A DNA stretch of 22,569 bases from a virus. Made by a program: the position numbers and the translations under genes. The DNA is taken from the IMG/VR virus record IMGVR_UViG_3300014962_000461, positions 1 through 22,569 of that record, one strand, 5' to 3'. The notes beneath the pieces were generated by a model that ran no database searches, was not told the origin of the DNA, and saw only the letters and a list, made by a program, of their open reading frames with translations. Of the stretch, positions 7,177 to 15,364 are shown piece by piece (position 1 is the first letter of the stretch; each line of letters starts with the position of its first letter).

Positions 7177-8256
7177 ATGGCAAATAACTGCACACCCAAT
7201 GTACAGGCGTATATCAACGACCTGTACCGCCTCGGACGGGCGCAAGCCCCTGCCGGAGCCGTGGAACTCGCCATGAGCGCCGCAAACGGAGCCGAAGTTC
7301 AGGCTCAGATGATCCGCCAAGACGGCAAAAACTCCGTCTACTCTATCACCTATGCAGACAGCACCTGTACCGAACCGGTATCGTGTGAGTCCTTCGATTG
7401 TACCGGTGCTGGTACCGATGATTCATCGCTGACCTCCTGCGAAACCTTCAGCAGCTTCTCTTGCAAGTCTATGCCCGCTTGGCGTAACCTTGCCATCAGC
7501 AGCCTGCGTGACCTCGGTTCTGCCGATACCCGCCAAGTCTTCGCTGCCCACCTGTGGGATCAGATGCAGAAGATCAAGGCCGCTATCGATGTGGACCTCG
7601 TTACCGCTATCTGCACAGCCGCTGGCACTACAGGTACCCTGAACCTGCTGAACGCTCTCGGTGCGCCTAACTACAGCGTAGACAGCGACATCCTCGCAGA
7701 CTTCGGCGATGCCGGTTTCGCCGGTGTTACCCCCATGCTGCTCGGTAACCGTCAGACCCTGCGCTTCGCCAAGGCACAAGCCGGTGCAGGCATGGCTGAC
7801 AGCGGCCTGAACCTCGCCTCCATGATGCGCTTCCCTGCCTTCTACGACAACAATGTAGTAGATGCCAACTGCGCCCCGACCACGCCAGGAAACGAGGTAA
7901 TGCTCGCCGTGCTGCCCGGTATCGTTAATCACCTGTCATGGTCTGAGAATGCCGGCATGTTCGCCTCCCGTCAGAACCCGTCTCGCTGGGATGATGTGGA
8001 CCCGCTGAGCCTCATCCGTGAGGGTGACAGCTACGCCTTCACCACCATCGAAGACCCGTCTACCGGTATGCTGTTCGACCTGAACATCGTGTTCGAGCCG
8101 AAGTGTAAGAAGTTTCAGTACCAATTGAAAGCCTACTACAAGCACCTGATCCTGCCTGTAACCGGCTGCGTTGGCACCGAAGACTTCAGCGGTATCGTGA
8201 AGTACGATGTATGTCCTGCCACGGCTGTTGAGTGCGCCCCCGCACCCGAAGCCTAA
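7177..8256 (+). CDS. Putative major capsid protein, cysteine-rich
   Basis: A 359-residue protein directly downstream of the scaffold-like gene and followed by a strong terminator, which fits a highly expressed capsid gene. It shows major-capsid-like features: a helical N-arm; a long mid-region helix (LWDQMQKIKAAIDVDLVTAICTAAG); a VTPMLLGNRQTLRFAKAQ segment; and a beta-rich C-terminal region with a YYKHLILPV strand. It has 12 Cys (about 3%), six of them within residues 60-100 and three in the last ~30. The HK97-fold call is an inference from order and layout. Expected function: formation of the icosahedral head. Confidence 0.7.
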   Translation: MANNCTPNVQAYINDLYRLGRAQAPAGAVELAMSAANGAEVQAQMIRQDGKNSVYSITYADSTCTEPVSCESFDCTGAGTDDSSLTSCETFSSFSCKSMPAWRNLAISSLRDLGSADTRQVFAAHLWDQMQKIKAAIDVDLVTAICTAAGTTGTLNLLNALGAPNYSVDSDILADFGDAGFAGVTPMLLGNRQTLRFAKAQAGAGMADSGLNLASMMRFPAFYDNNVVDANCAPTTPGNEVMLAVLPGIVNHLSWSENAGMFASRQNPSRWDDVDPLSLIREGDSYAFTTIEDPSTGMLFDLNIVFEPKCKKFQYQLKAYYKHLILPVTGCVGTEDFSGIVKYDVCPATAVECAPAPEA

Positions 8257-8262
8257 CTGAAT

Positions 8263-8292
8263 GGGGGCGGCTAACTACCGCCCCCTTCTTTT
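8263..8292 (+). terminator. Intrinsic terminator after the capsid gene
   Basis: Perfect 8-bp G/C stem GGGGGCGG / CCGCCCCC (8263-8270 and 8278-8285) with a 7-base loop, followed by TTCTTTT. It lies six bases after the capsid stop. Since structural genes continue downstream on the same strand with no clear new promoter, it may be a partial terminator that keeps capsid mRNA in excess. Confidence 0.8.
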
Positions 8293-8312
8293 AAACCCCA
8301 AATCTCACACAC

Positions 8313-9290
8313 ATGGCCTCTTGCCTTGACAATATAATCGGAATCCGTGCCTCATGCTCAGGCAGCGACACGGAAAGCCTCAGCGGGTACTTCATCACTG
8401 ACTACCCCGGCATCACTATTCAATCGGCTGCGAACTACAATGACGAGAAGACGGTAACAGGATTCAACTACCTGACCGACCTCCGCCGCCGTGCGATGAT
8501 GCGCCTCAACGCAGACATTCAGGCTTACATTGCTTCTACATATCGTGTCAATGGGATTCAATCGAACGCATGGCGCACCGGTGAATGGGATGGCACCACC
8601 ATCGCCGCCGGAACCAATGGACAGCGGCGAGGCATCGTGGTGTACAAACAGAAGACGCAATGCCGCCTGTATAAGATCGTGGTCCGAGCCGTTCGCATCT
8701 ATTCAAATCAGACCATTGACACCACACTGCAACTCGCAGACACCACAGGAACCACTTACACCGCATCGGTCAGCCTTACAGCGGGTAAGATTAACGAGTT
8801 CGTGGTGAACAAGACATTCGAAGGCAACGAGATTCAAGTCACGCTGCCTTCAGACATCGCCGTCTACGGCAACAAACCTAACTGCGGCACAGGCTGCGGT
8901 GGGACCGTAAAGAACGAGTGCGTAAGGGTGAACGGGCTGAATAATGGTGTAGCCAACACCACACAATCCTATGGCATTGAACTCGACCTTTATTGCAAGT
9001 GCGACATCGGTACGCTCGTCTGCGACCTTGCCACACAAGGGCTAATCGGACAGGCTGCGTATGAACTCTGCGGGGCTATGTTCTATGATGAGATGGTGAA
9101 GAATCACCGACTGAACTACCTAACCATATACCAAGGCGAACAGATTACACAGCAGGCCGCAGCAGGATTCGAAGCCTACCGTGGCTATCTGATTAACGCC
9201 ATGCATGCCGTGCGGCAGTATATCGTGAACTCTGACGGCGGGTGCAAGTGCATCGACTGCTCAGGGGTGCAAGTAAAAACCAACGTCTAA
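8313..9290 (+). CDS. Cysteine-rich structural protein downstream of capsid
   Basis: A 325-residue protein of unknown family. It has 13 Cys (4%), concentrated at the N-terminus (ASC twice), in a CGTGC pair around 190, a CKC pair around 230, and a terminal GGCKCIDCSG segment at about 308-317. The middle is beta-rich with Thr repeats (DTTGTTYTASVSLTAG); the region 240-305 looks helical. Position immediately after the major capsid suggests a head-completion, connector or decoration protein. The ATG follows an A/C-rich leader. Its TAA is followed three bases later by the GTG of the next gene. Zinc binding or disulfides could explain the paired Cys. Confidence 0.65.
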   Translation: MASCLDNIIGIRASCSGSDTESLSGYFITDYPGITIQSAANYNDEKTVTGFNYLTDLRRRAMMRLNADIQAYIASTYRVNGIQSNAWRTGEWDGTTIAAGTNGQRRGIVVYKQKTQCRLYKIVVRAVRIYSNQTIDTTLQLADTTGTTYTASVSLTAGKINEFVVNKTFEGNEIQVTLPSDIAVYGNKPNCGTGCGGTVKNECVRVNGLNNGVANTTQSYGIELDLYCKCDIGTLVCDLATQGLIGQAAYELCGAMFYDEMVKNHRLNYLTIYQGEQITQQAAAGFEAYRGYLINAMHAVRQYIVNSDGGCKCIDCSGVQVKTNV

Positions 9291-9293
9291 TCA

Positions 9294-9854
9294 GTGAGCT
9301 TAGAAGCACTATCCATACACCTTCAAGACATCGCCCGTCAGCTTGACGAGCAGATGCCGGAGGTGGGCGTAGTGCAGGCCATGACGGAACTTGAAGCCGA
9401 ATGGAAGGACCGTGTGTTCGGTCGGGGCGAGAACTCAGACGGCGGAGATATTGGGCAATACAGCACTAAGCCGGCATATTACACTAAGGCCGCATTCATC
9501 CGTACAGGGGCATTCAAGCCTAAAGGGAAGAACAACGGAGGCCCTACATTCGAGAACGGCGCACAGCGCAAATCAATGTACCTTCCAGGCGGGTATAGCG
9601 AACTGCGCAGCATCCAAGGCCGTAGCACAGAGGTTGTAAACCTAAAGTACGGCGGCTCCCTTGAGCGGGCCTTCCGTGTCTACAAGTTCGGCAGCGAGGT
9701 TCTGTTCGGCAATGCTGATGCCGTAGAGCATAAGAAAGTCATTGGAAACGAGGAAAGATTCGGGGACTGGGCCTCGCTACAAGAATCAGAAAAAGAGTAT
9801 CTTCGCACTCAACTGGCTGACCAAGCCATAATCATAACAACCCGCAACGCATGA
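9294..9854 (+). CDS. Putative head-tail completion / virion morphogenesis protein
   Basis: A 186-residue protein that probably starts at GTG 9294, three bases after the upstream stop; no in-frame ATG gives a better start. It has an N-terminal amphipathic helix (EALSIHLQDIARQLDEQ), then a segment FGRGENSDGGDIGQYS-TKPAYYTK. A GxxIGxY-type motif of this kind is seen in tail-completion or virion morphogenesis proteins of the gpG/gp10 type. Order (after capsid, before a tail-terminator-like gene) supports a neck role. The stop overlaps the next start (ATGA). The family assignment is tentative. Confidence 0.6.
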   Translation: MSLEALSIHLQDIARQLDEQMPEVGVVQAMTELEAEWKDRVFGRGENSDGGDIGQYSTKPAYYTKAAFIRTGAFKPKGKNNGGPTFENGAQRKSMYLPGGYSELRSIQGRSTEVVNLKYGGSLERAFRVYKFGSEVLFGNADAVEHKKVIGNEERFGDWASLQESEKEYLRTQLADQAIIITTRNA

Positions 9855-10342
9855 TAGGCAAACTGAACGACCTCAAAGACTATCTGCTCGCCAAGTACAG
9901 CGAGTGGAATACAGGCTTTGCCAATGTCGAGAAGCCGTCAGGTACTGATGTAATAATGGACACGGACCGCCAATACGTCGGCATCCGTGATGATTACGGA
10001 AACTACTTCTACATCCGGTCACTCAAAAACAGCCGCCTGACAGCGCAGGCCCGTGGATGCCGTGTGCAGTATTACGAGAGGACTACATCGTGCCGTATCG
10101 TGGCTATTATGCGTGGCGCATCCGAGCAGAATCTGTCAATGGTTCTCGTGGATGCCATCACACGCAATGGGCATACCGCTACACGCATCGTTACCGAGCG
10201 TACGGAGGTGTTCTTTGCTGAGACTGGCAACCGAAATATAACGGACGGACTGCGAGGGCTTACCCTTGTGGCCGTTGACTTTGAAGTAAACGATATTATG
10301 TCCGGCAAGGACTGTAACCTCTTACTCTGTGAATGTCTATGA
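9851..10342 (+). CDS. Putative tail-terminator-like neck protein
   Basis: A 163-residue alpha/beta protein starting in an ATGA overlap. It begins with a helix (LNDLKDYLLAKYSEW), then a beta-rich body with YVGIRDDYGNYFYIR and a strand pair around IVTERTEVFFAETGN. This size and helix-then-sheet layout, and its place after a tail-completion-like gene, resemble tail-terminator or neck proteins, which cap the tail tube and join it to the head. I cannot name the family with certainty. The C-terminus is Cys-containing (CNLLLCECL), and its last ten bases overlap the next gene. Confidence 0.55.
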   Translation: MIGKLNDLKDYLLAKYSEWNTGFANVEKPSGTDVIMDTDRQYVGIRDDYGNYFYIRSLKNSRLTAQARGCRVQYYERTTSCRIVAIMRGASEQNLSMVLVDAITRNGHTATRIVTERTEVFFAETGNRNITDGLRGLTLVAVDFEVNDIMSGKDCNLLLCECL

Positions 10343-11031
10343 GTTGCTGCACTAATCCACAAGACCTCGGCTGCATTCGTGCCTGCGAAGGCATAGCCAC
10401 TTCAGTTACCGCAGACTGCGCAGGCGTGTTCACGTTATCGTTTGAACACAACGGAGCGCTGATTACTAGGCAGCTTCTGAGCAATGGCAGCGGCGGATTC
10501 CTTACAGTGCCAGGTAATACATTCAACGAAGGCAGCGAAACCACATTCAGCATCAGCACTTCAGCGGGTGTTGAGTTGGCCTGCTATAAGGTCAAGGTAC
10601 TTGCACAGGAATCCAATATCTACACCGATGTTGAGCCGTGGGGAACGATTAGCAGTAGCATATTCCTTGACAATGCAGTATGCGCACCTGTTCTACCGTC
10701 AGGTTCTGTTTGGTCTGTATCTGGTGCTATTACGTTAAATGATATTAACCTGCTCGATGACGGCACAGAAATAACAATCGGGGCATTGTACAATCCTGCT
10801 GGAGGAGTAACAGGAATTAGCTATACGGCTGTCAGTGCAGGTATTAGCATAACCAATAATGTAATGACAATCGTTGACAAGTCTCAGATTGGAGGCAACA
10901 CAATTTATTATGCAATTACATTCGATACGCCAAACTGCACACCTGTCAACTGGCGCAATTATGTAGCCTGCTATTCATTCCTGCCTATAGGTGTCGCAGT
11001 CGGTAACCAATTAATCAGCAACGCAATATGA
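10333..11031 (+). CDS. Cysteine-rich beta structural protein
   Basis: A 232-residue protein with 9 Cys; the N-terminus reads MSMSCCTNPQDLGCIRAC. Either of two ATGs at 10333 and 10339 could start it; both lie inside the 3' end of the upstream gene. The rest is Ser, Thr, Gly and Asn rich with no membrane segment and looks like one or two beta-sandwich domains, as in phage tail or adhesin-like proteins. Function unknown; a virion role is inferred from context. The last stretch is more AT-rich than the genes before it. The stop overlaps the next start in ATGA. Confidence 0.6.
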   Translation: MSMSCCTNPQDLGCIRACEGIATSVTADCAGVFTLSFEHNGALITRQLLSNGSGGFLTVPGNTFNEGSETTFSISTSAGVELACYKVKVLAQESNIYTDVEPWGTISSSIFLDNAVCAPVLPSGSVWSVSGAITLNDINLLDDGTEITIGALYNPAGGVTGISYTAVSAGISITNNVMTIVDKSQIGGNTIYYAITFDTPNCTPVNWRNYVACYSFLPIGVAVGNQLISNAI

Positions 11032-11417
11032 GCATAGAGTTTGTACTCACATTCATCCTTCTCGCCTTCGCAGTTGTCGGTGTAGGCGAGTTGTATTTGT
11101 TCGCCATCCGTGAGGGTCAGTTCCTTGACTTCATGGCCCGCCCGCTTGCATGGCTGCACGCTCGCATCGCTGATTCCAAGGCAGCAGAGTTCGCATTCAA
11201 ATCCATCGGCGGGTGTCGGGTCTGTACGATTCAACGCTTCTCAGACCTTGCCGCCGTTCTGCTATGGTTCCTGTTCCCTGAGCCGTGGTACTTCGACCTG
11301 CTGACCTACGTCCTGTTTGGCGGCATGGTGTTCTACGCACAGTCACGGGGGCAGGAGCAAGGCGTAGCATGGCGCAACCCACAGCCGGAAGTAGAATCCT
11401 CAAAACTTGAATTATAA
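11028..11417 (+). CDS. Small membrane protein with CxxC
   Basis: A 129-residue protein. Residues 4-25 form a clear transmembrane helix (FVLTFILLAFAVVGVGELYLF). A second hydrophobic stretch occupies about 73-100 (LAAVLLWFLFP, then a Trp/Tyr/Phe-rich segment to YVLFGGMVFYA). Between them is a GGCRVCT motif near 61-67 that could bind metal or form a disulfide. The C-terminus is polar. It is co-translated with its neighbours (ATGA and TAATG overlaps). It lies between a virion protein and the fibre module, so it could help membrane passage at entry or be an inner-membrane protein of infection. No family recognised. Confidence 0.6.
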   Translation: MSIEFVLTFILLAFAVVGVGELYLFAIREGQFLDFMARPLAWLHARIADSKAAEFAFKSIGGCRVCTIQRFSDLAAVLLWFLFPEPWYFDLLTYVLFGGMVFYAQSRGQEQGVAWRNPQPEVESSKLEL

Positions 11418-11695
11418 TGTTCATACGCATAGCAACCGCAGGAGTGACCAATACCGTGGTCGAATGGTCAGGTCAAGATTGGATTAACTTCACATCTACC
11501 TCAGGAGGCGCTACCTATACCCGCTTCGGTGTGGATATATCAGGCGGAATCAGTAACATCAGTAGGGGGTTCTTCGACTACACTCAATCGGTGCAGTGCG
11601 ATGATAGCGACTACATCACCGATGAACTCGGCAACGTCTACTACCGTGTGATGCAATACACAACAATCTCCACAGCACGACCTTCACGCACATGA
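11417..11695 (+). CDS. Small hypothetical fibre-associated protein
   Basis: A 92-residue soluble protein, beta-rich with aromatic and Gly/Ser/Thr residues, and no recognised family. Its start overlaps the previous stop (TAATG) and its stop overlaps the fibre gene start (ATGA), so expression is coupled to the fibre. It could be a fibre chaperone or attachment protein. It reads cleanly in frame with codon use like its neighbours. Confidence 0.6.
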   Translation: MFIRIATAGVTNTVVEWSGQDWINFTSTSGGATYTRFGVDISGGISNISRGFFDYTQSVQCDDSDYITDELGNVYYRVMQYTTISTARPSRT

Positions 11696-13674
11696 CATTC
11701 TACAACATAGCTACCGGACAATACCTCAGCGAGTGCGACTTCTATGCGCTTGTAAAGGATACAAACTATACCTGCTGTTCGCAGTCTGAGAATGTATGGA
11801 TCGCACATCCGAACAATCTTGCATTCAACGAGTACCAATGGCAACAGTACTTTCTCAGCCATGTGCCGTCATGCGGTTCGCCGTACACCCTCACACTTCG
11901 ATATTCAGCAGGAAATGCGCCGGTGCAGTCGCTCAATGATTGGAATACACAACTTGCGGGTAATTATACCGCAGTTTCCGTCATTGGCAATGATGTGATA
12001 TTGACAGGCGGAAGCGGTGTAGACATTCCCGCATCTGCGCTTATTGATTCTAACCTCGTGCAAGTGACAGATGACGGAAGCGTAAACAGCATGGGTGATA
12101 ACTGCCTTGCAGGCGGTTCTATTGCAAACCTTGTTCTGTCCGCTGCGGTTTCAGTAGGTAATGGACTGCTCGGTAACTGCCCGCTGTCGAACATTGAACT
12201 GCCGGCCTGCACTGCTCTTGGCTCAACGTCAGGCAATGACGGCATATTCACGGGCATTAGCGGTCAGTCGATTAGTGCGATATTCAACATAGCACTTGCA
12301 ACGAATAACGCAGGACAGCCTGACGGCGATATTCTCGACCTGTACGCCAACAACGATGTAACAACGCAATGGGACACAGCACCTGTGAATACGGTGGCTC
12401 CGGTTTTGACAGGTAACGGAACGATAGGCAGCACGGTATCATGCAGCACAGGAACATGGACATACCTTGGAGATATAACATATAGCTACCAATGGAAACG
12501 TGGTGTTTCTAATATTGGCACGAACTCGCCAAATTATACACTTGTCAGCGGTGATGCGGGGGCTGTTATTACTTGTGTTGTAACTGCTACAACCTCAGCA
12601 GGTTCTACTCCTGCTACGTCATCGAATAGCATTCAAGCCGATTCGGTTCCCGTTAATACAGTAGCACCTGCAATAACAGGCACTAATTCAGTAGGCTCTA
12701 CATTAACGGTGTCAAATGGTACATGGACGGCTAATGGAACAATAACCTACGCCTACCAATGGCGCAGGGGCGGTTCACCGATTGGAGGAGCTACTGCTTC
12801 GACTTATACACTTGTTCAGGCGGATGCTGCTGCTACTATTGACTGCGTTGTAACGGCAACCACTTCGGCAGGTTCTACTCCTGCTACCTCTTCCAATAGC
12901 TTGTATATTTATGACACAGATGCAAATGCGTTTATATCAGCAGCAAGTATTACGGATAATACGCAGAAAACTGCTGTAAATAAACTTGTTGCAGACCTTA
13001 AAGGCTATTCAATATGGACGAAAATGAAAGCCATCTATCCTATTGTTGGAGGTACGGCAGCTTCTCACAAATGGAATCTTAAAGACCCACAAGATACTAA
13101 TGCTGCATTTAGGCTTGTTTTTACTACTGGATGGACGCATTCAGCTAATGGCATGACACCTAATGGAACAAGTGCGTATGCAGATACATTTTTAAATGCA
13201 GCAACAGTAATATCTAATATCAATGATGGACATTTAAGTTATTATTCAAGAACTAATAATTCTGGAATTAATCAAGTTGAAATAGGTAATAGAAGCATTA
13301 CTTCTTCATTTGATTTGTTTATAAAATTCGGTTCAAGTAATTTAGCTGGTGCTTGTATTAATATGTCAGATACAAATACATTTATTAACACAAACAATTC
13401 AATTGGTTTATATCACGCTAATCAAAATAATACTCCAAATGTTCGTAAAATGTTCTGGAACGGCTCTGTTTTAGCTACTCAAACAGTTTCACAAAATGAA
13501 CAACCAAATTTAAAAATATTTATTGGTGCGCGAAATTTTAATAATGCAGTTGATCATTATTCAAACAGACAATGTGCTTTTGCATCAATAGGAAATGGAT
13601 TAACAGACACCGAAGCAGCTAACTTTTATACAGCGGTTCAAGCATTTCAAACAACATTAAACAGACAAGTATAA
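11692..13674 (+). CDS. Tail fibre / receptor-binding protein with two Ig-like repeats
   Basis: A 660-residue modular adhesin. Residues 1-230 are a virion-anchoring or assembly-type region, Cys-containing near the start (YTCCSQ) and Gly/Ser/Asn-rich later. Residues 231-313 and 320-403 are two tandem Ig-like domains repeating with an 89-residue period; both begin PVNTVAP, share YQW, and end TTSAGSTPATSSNS. Residues ~404-660 form a distinct C-terminal module beginning near DANAFISAASITD and containing KMKAIYPIVGG and HKWNLKDPQD, features I recall from C-terminal parts of Bacteroidota phage fibres with a lectin-like beta-sandwich. The DNA for this module is much richer in A+T than the rest, suggesting exchange. 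Expected role: host recognition. Confidence 0.8.
   Translation: MTFYNIATGQYLSECDFYALVKDTNYTCCSQSENVWIAHPNNLAFNEYQWQQYFLSHVPSCGSPYTLTLRYSAGNAPVQSLNDWNTQLAGNYTAVSVIGNDVILTGGSGVDIPASALIDSNLVQVTDDGSVNSMGDNCLAGGSIANLVLSAAVSVGNGLLGNCPLSNIELPACTALGSTSGNDGIFTGISGQSISAIFNIALATNNAGQPDGDILDLYANNDVTTQWDTAPVNTVAPVLTGNGTIGSTVSCSTGTWTYLGDITYSYQWKRGVSNIGTNSPNYTLVSGDAGAVITCVVTATTSAGSTPATSSNSIQADSVPVNTVAPAITGTNSVGSTLTVSNGTWTANGTITYAYQWRRGGSPIGGATASTYTLVQADAAATIDCVVTATTSAGSTPATSSNSLYIYDTDANAFISAASITDNTQKTAVNKLVADLKGYSIWTKMKAIYPIVGGTAASHKWNLKDPQDTNAAFRLVFTTGWTHSANGMTPNGTSAYADTFLNAATVISNINDGHLSYYSRTNNSGINQVEIGNRSITSSFDLFIKFGSSNLAGACINMSDTNTFINTNNSIGLYHANQNNTPNVRKMFWNGSVLATQTVSQNEQPNLKIFIGARNFNNAVDHYSNRQCAFASIGNGLTDTEAANFYTAVQAFQTTLNRQV
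12382..12900 (+). repeat. Tandem Ig-like domain repeat within the fibre gene
   Basis: Two direct copies, 12382-12630 and 12649-12900, with a 267-base period. The DNA is most alike at the 3' ends, where GCAGGTTCTACTCCTGCTAC is shared exactly. The proteins share the whole Ig-like layout. This indicates a domain duplication. Confidence 0.8.
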
Positions 13675-13892
13675 TGGAAGGAAGAATAGTAACAAACGAA
13701 ACAGCAGAGCAGCTACAAGGAGTATTCTTTGACCAAGATACTTTCTTCAACTTTGTGCAGGACATTAACGATGTTTATTTCCTGTTCCTTAGCGAACAGG
13801 ATGAACAAGACATCGCTGCAACAGAATATGCCTATCTGCTTGAAATTCCATTCAGCCCATACGAACCTAAACCAACTCCTCCTTTAGTATGA
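13674..13892 (+). CDS. Small acidic hypothetical protein after the fibre
   Basis: A 72-residue, strongly acidic protein with many Glu, Asp, Gln and Phe residues and a Pro-rich tail (PYEPKPTPPL). Start overlaps the fibre stop (TAATG) and stop overlaps the next start (ATGA). Its AT-rich composition resembles the fibre C-terminal module, so it may have travelled with that module, for example as a fibre chaperone. That link is inference only; no family recognised. Confidence 0.6.
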   Translation: MEGRIVTNETAEQLQGVFFDQDTFFNFVQDINDVYFLFLSEQDEQDIAATEYAYLLEIPFSPYEPKPTPPLV

Positions 13893-14212
13893 ATGCCTTC
13901 TGGGAAAAAGTAATCGAACAAAGCCCTATTGTGGCACTCGCATTGTACGGGGCGTACATTCTGTGGCGCAGATACGACCGATTCACCGAGCGGACGCAGA
14001 ACAAGCTGGAAGAAGCTGAGAAGCGCATCCGTGAGTACATGGAGAATGCACACAGCAAGTTGGTACTAATGGCAGAAACACAGCAGCGCATCATCAGCGA
14101 CAACACCGAGGCCATGAAATCTATTCAGAAAAGCATGGAACGCCACACAAAGATAATGGAGTGCGTGATGACCGAACTCAAAGAAACACGAGAACTGCGA
14201 AAAGGAAAATGA
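13889..14212 (+). CDS. BhlA/UviB-like holin candidate
   Basis: A 107-residue protein with the layout of BhlA/UviB-type holin-like peptides: a short N-terminus with FWEKVIEQSP, one transmembrane helix at about 12-28 (PIVALALYGAYILW), then a positively charged stretch (RRYDRF) and a long charged coiled coil to the end. Such proteins form membrane lesions in lysis. It lies upstream of the endolysin gene in the same operon, with one structural gene between, supporting a lysis role. It could instead be an Rz-like or unrelated membrane-anchored coiled-coil protein. Confidence 0.6.
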   Translation: MNAFWEKVIEQSPIVALALYGAYILWRRYDRFTERTQNKLEEAEKRIREYMENAHSKLVLMAETQQRIISDNTEAMKSIQKSMERHTKIMECVMTELKETRELRKGK

Positions 14213-15135
14213 TTCTCACACTAACCAATAACGGCAATACATTCTACCTCGATACGAGCCTTATTGCGTTTGTGTTCCAAGACGGAGGTAATGTGTTCGT
14301 TACCCTTAACACGGAGCCAATAGAGGCCGTGCGGATAGATCAAGCACTCAGTAGCCTTGTGTGGGATTCTTCGGGCCTATATGGCACGCAGACAATCGGA
14401 ATAGCCGAAACATACGCAGAGATAGTATCCTATACAGACGGCTACGGCTTCCACGAGTTCAATCATGCCGGCTATACTTATGTTCTCGTTAACTGCGCCG
14501 CTGTGCATCGTGTACAAGCAGTAAGCGGTGATGCGCTCATTCTGTTCCGCAGGTATGCATCCGTACAGACTACCGATGCTATTGCGGATGTGATGACAGC
14601 TATCAACCTCGCCGTGAATGGCAAGGACACTACGGATGCATCTATTGCGGACCAAGTAGGATTTGATGTGGATACCTATGTTGCCGATAGCAACATCATC
14701 ATTCCTTTGCATGGATTCGCACTGCGGTCCATGTTCTACTGGCGCATTTCGGCCTCAAAGACGGCAGACGGTGTAGCCGCTCCTGTGTACTCAATTAGGG
14801 TAGGCACAGGGCTGTCAACATCAGACACGGCGATCCTTCAGCTAACAGGTTCACCGCAGACAGCAGATACCGATAACGGGGTTCTTCATGTAATGGCAAC
14901 CGTGCGGGCAATAGGCACGCTGACAGTGGTACAAGGTTCGGCATGGTGGGTGCATAAGGGCAAAAGCGGAAGCCATGCGGTAGGGTTTTGCGAAGACAAT
15001 ACGGGACAAGTAGACGGAACAAGTGCTACATTTGACAGCACAGCATTCGCAGGACAATATATCGGACTAAGTATTGATGCTGGCACTGATGCAGCATGGA
15101 CAGTAACACAAGTACATTCACAAGTAAACTGGTAA
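14209..15135 (+). CDS. Hypothetical structural protein in the lysis region
   Basis: A 308-residue protein. I chose the ATG at 14209, which overlaps the upstream stop as ATGA; an earlier in-frame ATG at 14161 lies inside the upstream gene. It is beta-rich and soluble, with many Thr, Ala, Gly and Ser residues and no signal peptide. The N-terminal ~60 residues (TLTNNGNTFYLDTS, IAFVFQDGGNVFVTLN) form a small beta unit, and the C-terminal half looks like a larger beta-sandwich with paired Trp (AWWVHKG). This fits a tail-associated or fibre-like virion protein. Family not recognised. Confidence 0.6.
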   Translation: MILTLTNNGNTFYLDTSLIAFVFQDGGNVFVTLNTEPIEAVRIDQALSSLVWDSSGLYGTQTIGIAETYAEIVSYTDGYGFHEFNHAGYTYVLVNCAAVHRVQAVSGDALILFRRYASVQTTDAIADVMTAINLAVNGKDTTDASIADQVGFDVDTYVADSNIIIPLHGFALRSMFYWRISASKTADGVAAPVYSIRVGTGLSTSDTAILQLTGSPQTADTDNGVLHVMATVRAIGTLTVVQGSAWWVHKGKSGSHAVGFCEDNTGQVDGTSATFDSTAFAGQYIGLSIDAGTDAAWTVTQVHSQVNW

Positions 15136-15139
15136 TACT

Positions 15140-15364
15140 ATGAACACACGCAAAGTAATGGCAGGGCCGATTGGAACATTTCTAAAGGTCTTTATGTCAA
15201 CCGTCCTCACCCTTTGGATTGCAATGGATGATTTGTGGTGCATGGATATGGAAAGTATCAAGGCACTCGCCACTGCAGGCGTAGTAGCCGGTATGCCTGT
15301 AATCCTGAACTACTTGAACCCTGAGTACAAAAACTACGGCAAGGGGGCCGAAGCACAAGGATGA
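15140..15364 (+). CDS. Small membrane protein, second holin candidate
   Basis: A 74-residue protein with two hydrophobic helices: about 10-28 (GTFLKVFMSTVLTLWIAM) and about 42-60 (ALATAGVVAGMPVILNYL), ending in a short charged tail NPEYKNYGKG. This pattern, with NYLNP then a YGKG-like end, resembles short two-helix phage holins that sit next to endolysins. One gene separates it from the SH3-CHAP endolysin, and its stop overlaps the next start in ATGA. The likely role is timed permeabilisation of the cytoplasmic membrane. Function inferred from topology and context. Confidence 0.6.
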   Translation: MNTRKVMAGPIGTFLKVFMSTVLTLWIAMDDLWCMDMESIKALATAGVVAGMPVILNYLNPEYKNYGKGAEAQG

